From Polyodon spathula (lineage: Eukaryota > Chordata > Actinopteri > Acipenseriformes > Polyodontidae): a stretch of DNA of 64,000 bases. The notes under the pieces were generated by a model. It did not search any database. It was not told where the DNA came from and saw nothing but the letters and a program-made list of their open reading frames with translations. The translations under genes and the position numbers were made by a program. Shown here piece after piece: positions 60,421 to 64,000 of the stretch. Positions within the stretch are counted from its first letter, which is position 1. Each line of letters begins with the position of its first letter. The DNA is taken from assembly GCF_017654505.1 (NCBI RefSeq), contig NC_054536.1, forward strand, positions 16,618,294 to 16,682,293, given 5' to 3'.

Positions 60421-63400
60421 TATTCATGACAGATAATTCAGATGCGTTGTTAAGCCCCAGCGAATTTCGTCTATAAAGGCATGTTTTTAACTAACTGAGA
60501 GAAAGGTTAACGATTACCTCACTAGAATAAAGTTTTCGTCGGTCCTGAGTGTCAACCTGCTATTCATAAGAGTGAATGACAGCAAATAACTAGGAGTTAT
60601 TGAACTCTCTCTAGTCAAGTCTAAACTAACGACAGCCTTGGCAGACTAGTTTTTTTTTAAAGAGCTGTTTTATTACACTTGCTCTGTTATACAGTTTGAC
60701 ATACCTGTGATTAGCACTGCCTATTTTAACTCTGCAGCTTTATATGAAGTAAAATGTTTAATATAAATATATGCTCACACAAGAACATATTCTCTGGCAT
60801 AATCATTTTGAAACAGCGCTGTGAAGCGGAGAGCAAGTGAGAGACTGAGAATAGACACATTAGACAGCGGCCCTTTTCTTTTTATTTATTTTACCTGTGT
60901 TCACAAACAGTTTAGATTAACCTGTGTGAACCTGTTTATTTTCATGTAGCGTTGTAATTTAGGTGTGCTTAAGCAATGTGGGATAAAACATTATATGTGA
61001 CTCTCTTTTATTCCAGTTAAACAGGCGGGGTCTCATGGAAGAGTCATCTTTGCAGTTGGTGTGATTCAGACCTCATGGTCACCATTTTGAGGGCTGTGAA
61101 ACAAACACCCCCAGCGATGAATGAGGGTCTTAACTTCACAGCTGGCACTATGATGAATCAAATTAAATTTCACTACAGGCCTATATAATTACACATTGCA
61201 GTGTCAAATGAACTCCTTTTTGTTGCAAAGATTGTGTTACCTGAGCGAACTGTTAAAATATAAGATTGGAGCAGCATGTGTGCTTCAAAGCTGGTCTCTC
61301 TCATATGTAACCCAATACCAGCAAAACTTGTATTTAAGTGGTTATAGTTATACACTTTACAATAAATGCAAATTGTCTAACTAAATGGAGCTGATATAAG
61401 AGTGTTGTCTCAGACAGTTTAATGTTGACTCGGTTCAGGTGCAAGGAAGGAAGAAATCAGATGTCAGTCTCTTTGTGTGTAATTGTAACCGATGTTACTC
61501 TCAGTCTACATTGTGTTGCGAATGTGAGACTGGTCAGACAAATCTTGGTTTATTTTGATGAACTTAGCACTTATGAGTAACACAGGAAGTGAATTAAAAA
61601 GGAAAAATTGGCTAAATGTGGGTCAAAGTAAAATTCTGGTAAATAAGAAGATCAATCGAAAAATGTCCGTCTGTTCATACTGTAGTTATATGCGGTTGTA
61701 TAGGAAATTATATTGATAGATATGATATAGCTATGATCTGTTTCGTCGGATCACTGTGTTTACTTCTGGAATCCACAATCATTAAGACTGAGTTTTTCTC
61801 AACTCATTCTGCAAGTCAACATTTCAATCAAGGAAACTAGGAACGAGCCAATATAGACTTAAAAAAAGGATACTGTTGGTATCTATTGTTGAAATACCTG
61901 GTAGCTCTTTCTGCAGTCTGGGGGAGGGGTGTATTTTAGTGTAGAAAGGGACTTTATGTAACATTCCAGCATGAAATTTGATGAAGTAAAGGCTTGTTTC
62001 AATTCTACTAGACAACTGGCTGCATGACAGTACTGACTGAGAGCTTTTCCTGACCTAATTCAATCCAGTCTGAGCCAGTGACTCCCCTATGCATCCCCTA
62101 ATAAAAGAATCAGTCAGAATAATGTCACCCAGTTCCTAAAATAGGAATAATGTCCCAAGCAAATTTTTTTAGTTTTTGTCCTGTAATAGACACCCATTTT
62201 AAAAGAAAGTAAAATATATGCTGTAAAATATAAAGGTATACATATCTAGCAGACTTTGTGAGATGGGCTGTATGGGTAAGTGCCTGTACTGTATATCTCA
62301 ACCATGACTTTGTCATGCCTCCCTCATTTTTAATGAAGGACCTTCTGTGTTGCTGTGACCCATTCCATTATGTGTCTTTGCTGGTGTCTGCATAGGAAAT
62401 ACATACAGCAGGGTGCAAATGTGTTAGAACACCTCAAGACTTGTCATTTATATCATTTATATACCTGCCTGCATACAAACCTCAAACATCTTGAGCAACT
62501 TGGATGGGTTTTACCATTTATGGCTATGTGTTCCTTTACTCTTACTATTTTATATGTGCACATATGGCTTATGAAAGTTATCAATTACATTTGTCTATTT
62601 TGACAATTTTCCAAGATTTTCAGTTAGTTGTTTGATTTCACATTCACAACAAGTCAAATCAATAGAAACAATGGGGTGTTTCGATTTATTTCTTAAAATG
62701 TGAAAAATAAAAACAATGTATTATTTTTTTCAAGCAAACAAATGATCTGGGAAAATAGTTGGATAAAATCCTTTTTTAGTTACAGTAAATAATAATAAAA
62801 AACTCCGCTAAATTTAACATTGGATGAAACAGAGGGGAATGCCTCCTTGACAACAAAAGCCCTCCATTGATTATGTTATAGTTGCAATTGTATATCAATG
62901 TTGATAACTCTACAGGTACTGGTGCACCAGCTATATTTAATTTAATATAATAAACCTAGCTTTTTTTTTTCTTCATCGTCATGTAAGTAATTACTAAGAA
63001 CAAGCATCACATGGCCTTACTTGTAAAATAATTTTAAAAATGCCTGTCACAAAACATTCTTGAAGTTACGCCCTGAAAAAGTATATTATTAACCTACATG
63101 CAAAACGGATGAACCGATGAATGGGTATGCGTCCAGTTTAAGTCAATTTGAGCAAATGCGCAGTTGCATTTATAAATGCTGTTCTGCATATGAAATTAAT
63201 TGCTTATGAAAATGGACATGAATAAAGACACAATTAGAAGGTGGAAAGCTCAATACACACAAAAAATAAAACCTTAATACCTACAGCCCTGGGAATGTAA
63301 AAAAACCCCAAAAAAACAGAAAGCCTGTTTCCCACAATATATGAAAGGACACTAGGAAATCATGTAGTCAACTCAGTCACCCATACATTAGATTTTAGTG

Positions 63401-64000
63401 CAGTATTGAACATGATAGAGGGGCACTGCAGCTTTTAAAATGTACAGTACAGTAACTGTCTCTTGCACCTTTAATTATACATTGTCATGGTTGTTGAGCA
63501 TAGCAGTGATATATTTTTCATGGAGAACTGAAAAATAGATCACATAACCTAGGTTGACTGTGAAGTATACAAGTAGTAAGTATTCATTTATGTAGTTAGT
63601 CAGCAAGCATCTAATATAAATATTATTTCAATCTTACGTCATTGGTATATATTAAGACCATGTTATCTAAGTGAAGATTATAGTTAACTTGGTCGCTGTC
63701 GAATGGTTTTATCAGTCAACTGAAGTAGACCACTGGCATTGCACACAATGGTGCAAGTGTGAATGTCCTCTTGTTAAATTGAGAAACAGGGTTAGGTTTA
63801 GTTATGAAATAATAAAGGATGTTAGAGCCAAATAGCCATCCTCATTCAGAAATCAATGCTGCTCTAATACAAGGCTGAATAACTCTTGTCTCATCCTTTG
63901 ATTATCCTGACAAACAAAACCTAGTCCATTTTTTTTTATCCCTAAAATATTCTTAGTTTGAAAGATGGCTAAATACACTATGTTACTTAATGAAGTGCAA

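Larger units (their letters stand above)
51517..64000. other. amph: AMPH intron 1 (partial)
   Basis: 12.5 kb without a recognisable exon. The repeats are listed separately. 54780-55400 has CAGCCCTGCCGCACA and other GC-rich patches reminiscent of an LTR on the minus strand, but no target duplication was found. The last ~1.5 kb shows nothing. Confidence 0.6.

Noticed and set aside
61010..61100. Possible AMPH exon 2 after TTTTATTCCAG
   Set aside because: The translation in all frames lacks the expected N-BAR sequence (VLQKLGKADE-like).

Overview
This is vertebrate nuclear DNA, most likely from a ray-finned fish. The evidence is spliced genes with GT-AG introns, an AT-rich intronic background, long dinucleotide microsatellites, fish-type Tc1 elements and tRNA-derived SINEs. 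From memory of its repeats I lean towards a non-teleost such as sturgeon or paddlefish, but the sequence does not prove this.

Two host genes lie on the + strand. VPS41, the HOPS/AP-3 vacuolar sorting subunit, fills 4151-45625. 26 exons could be joined with intact reading frame and consensus splice sites. They encode the last 796 residues, from the WD40 propeller to the C-terminal RING-H2 domain. The first ~57 codons must lie upstream of the window. The first coding exon of AMPH (amphiphysin) follows at 51448-51516, and its next exon is beyond the window. VPS41 followed by AMPH on the same strand is the human 7p14 gene order.

The first 2.94 kb is a G/T-rich minisatellite of mixed 45-bp and 35-bp units. 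The introns are a graveyard of mobile elements. At 8.4-10.0 kb there is a GC-rich-TIR DNA transposon with a Tc1 fragment nested in it. At 15.7-16.4 and 34.2-34.8 kb there are two solo LTRs of one family, each with a perfect 5-bp target duplication. At 17.8-20.2 kb there is a DNA transposon with ~150-bp inverted repeats and a broken transposase gene, and a 5'-truncated sister copy lies at 40.5-40.8 kb. At 28.0-29.1 kb there is an internally deleted Tc1 element. At 33.3-35.8 kb there is a PIF/Harbinger-like element with a MADF-like remnant and one of the solo LTRs nested inside. At 38.9-39.4 kb there is a probable minus-strand LTR. Several SINE and LINE tails are also present.

The most unusual feature is the 17.8-20.2 kb transposon. 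Its transposase is preceded by two clusters of heat-shock elements, one of them a flawless five-module HSE, then a TATAAATA box and an initiator about 30 bp downstream. That layout looks like a heat-inducible promoter carried by a mobile element.

The 45.8-51.3 kb intergenic stretch and the 12.5 kb after AMPH exon 1 hold only SINE or retroelement fragments, microsatellites and a possible DNA transposon. No other protein-coding gene, rRNA, functional tRNA or CRISPR array was seen.
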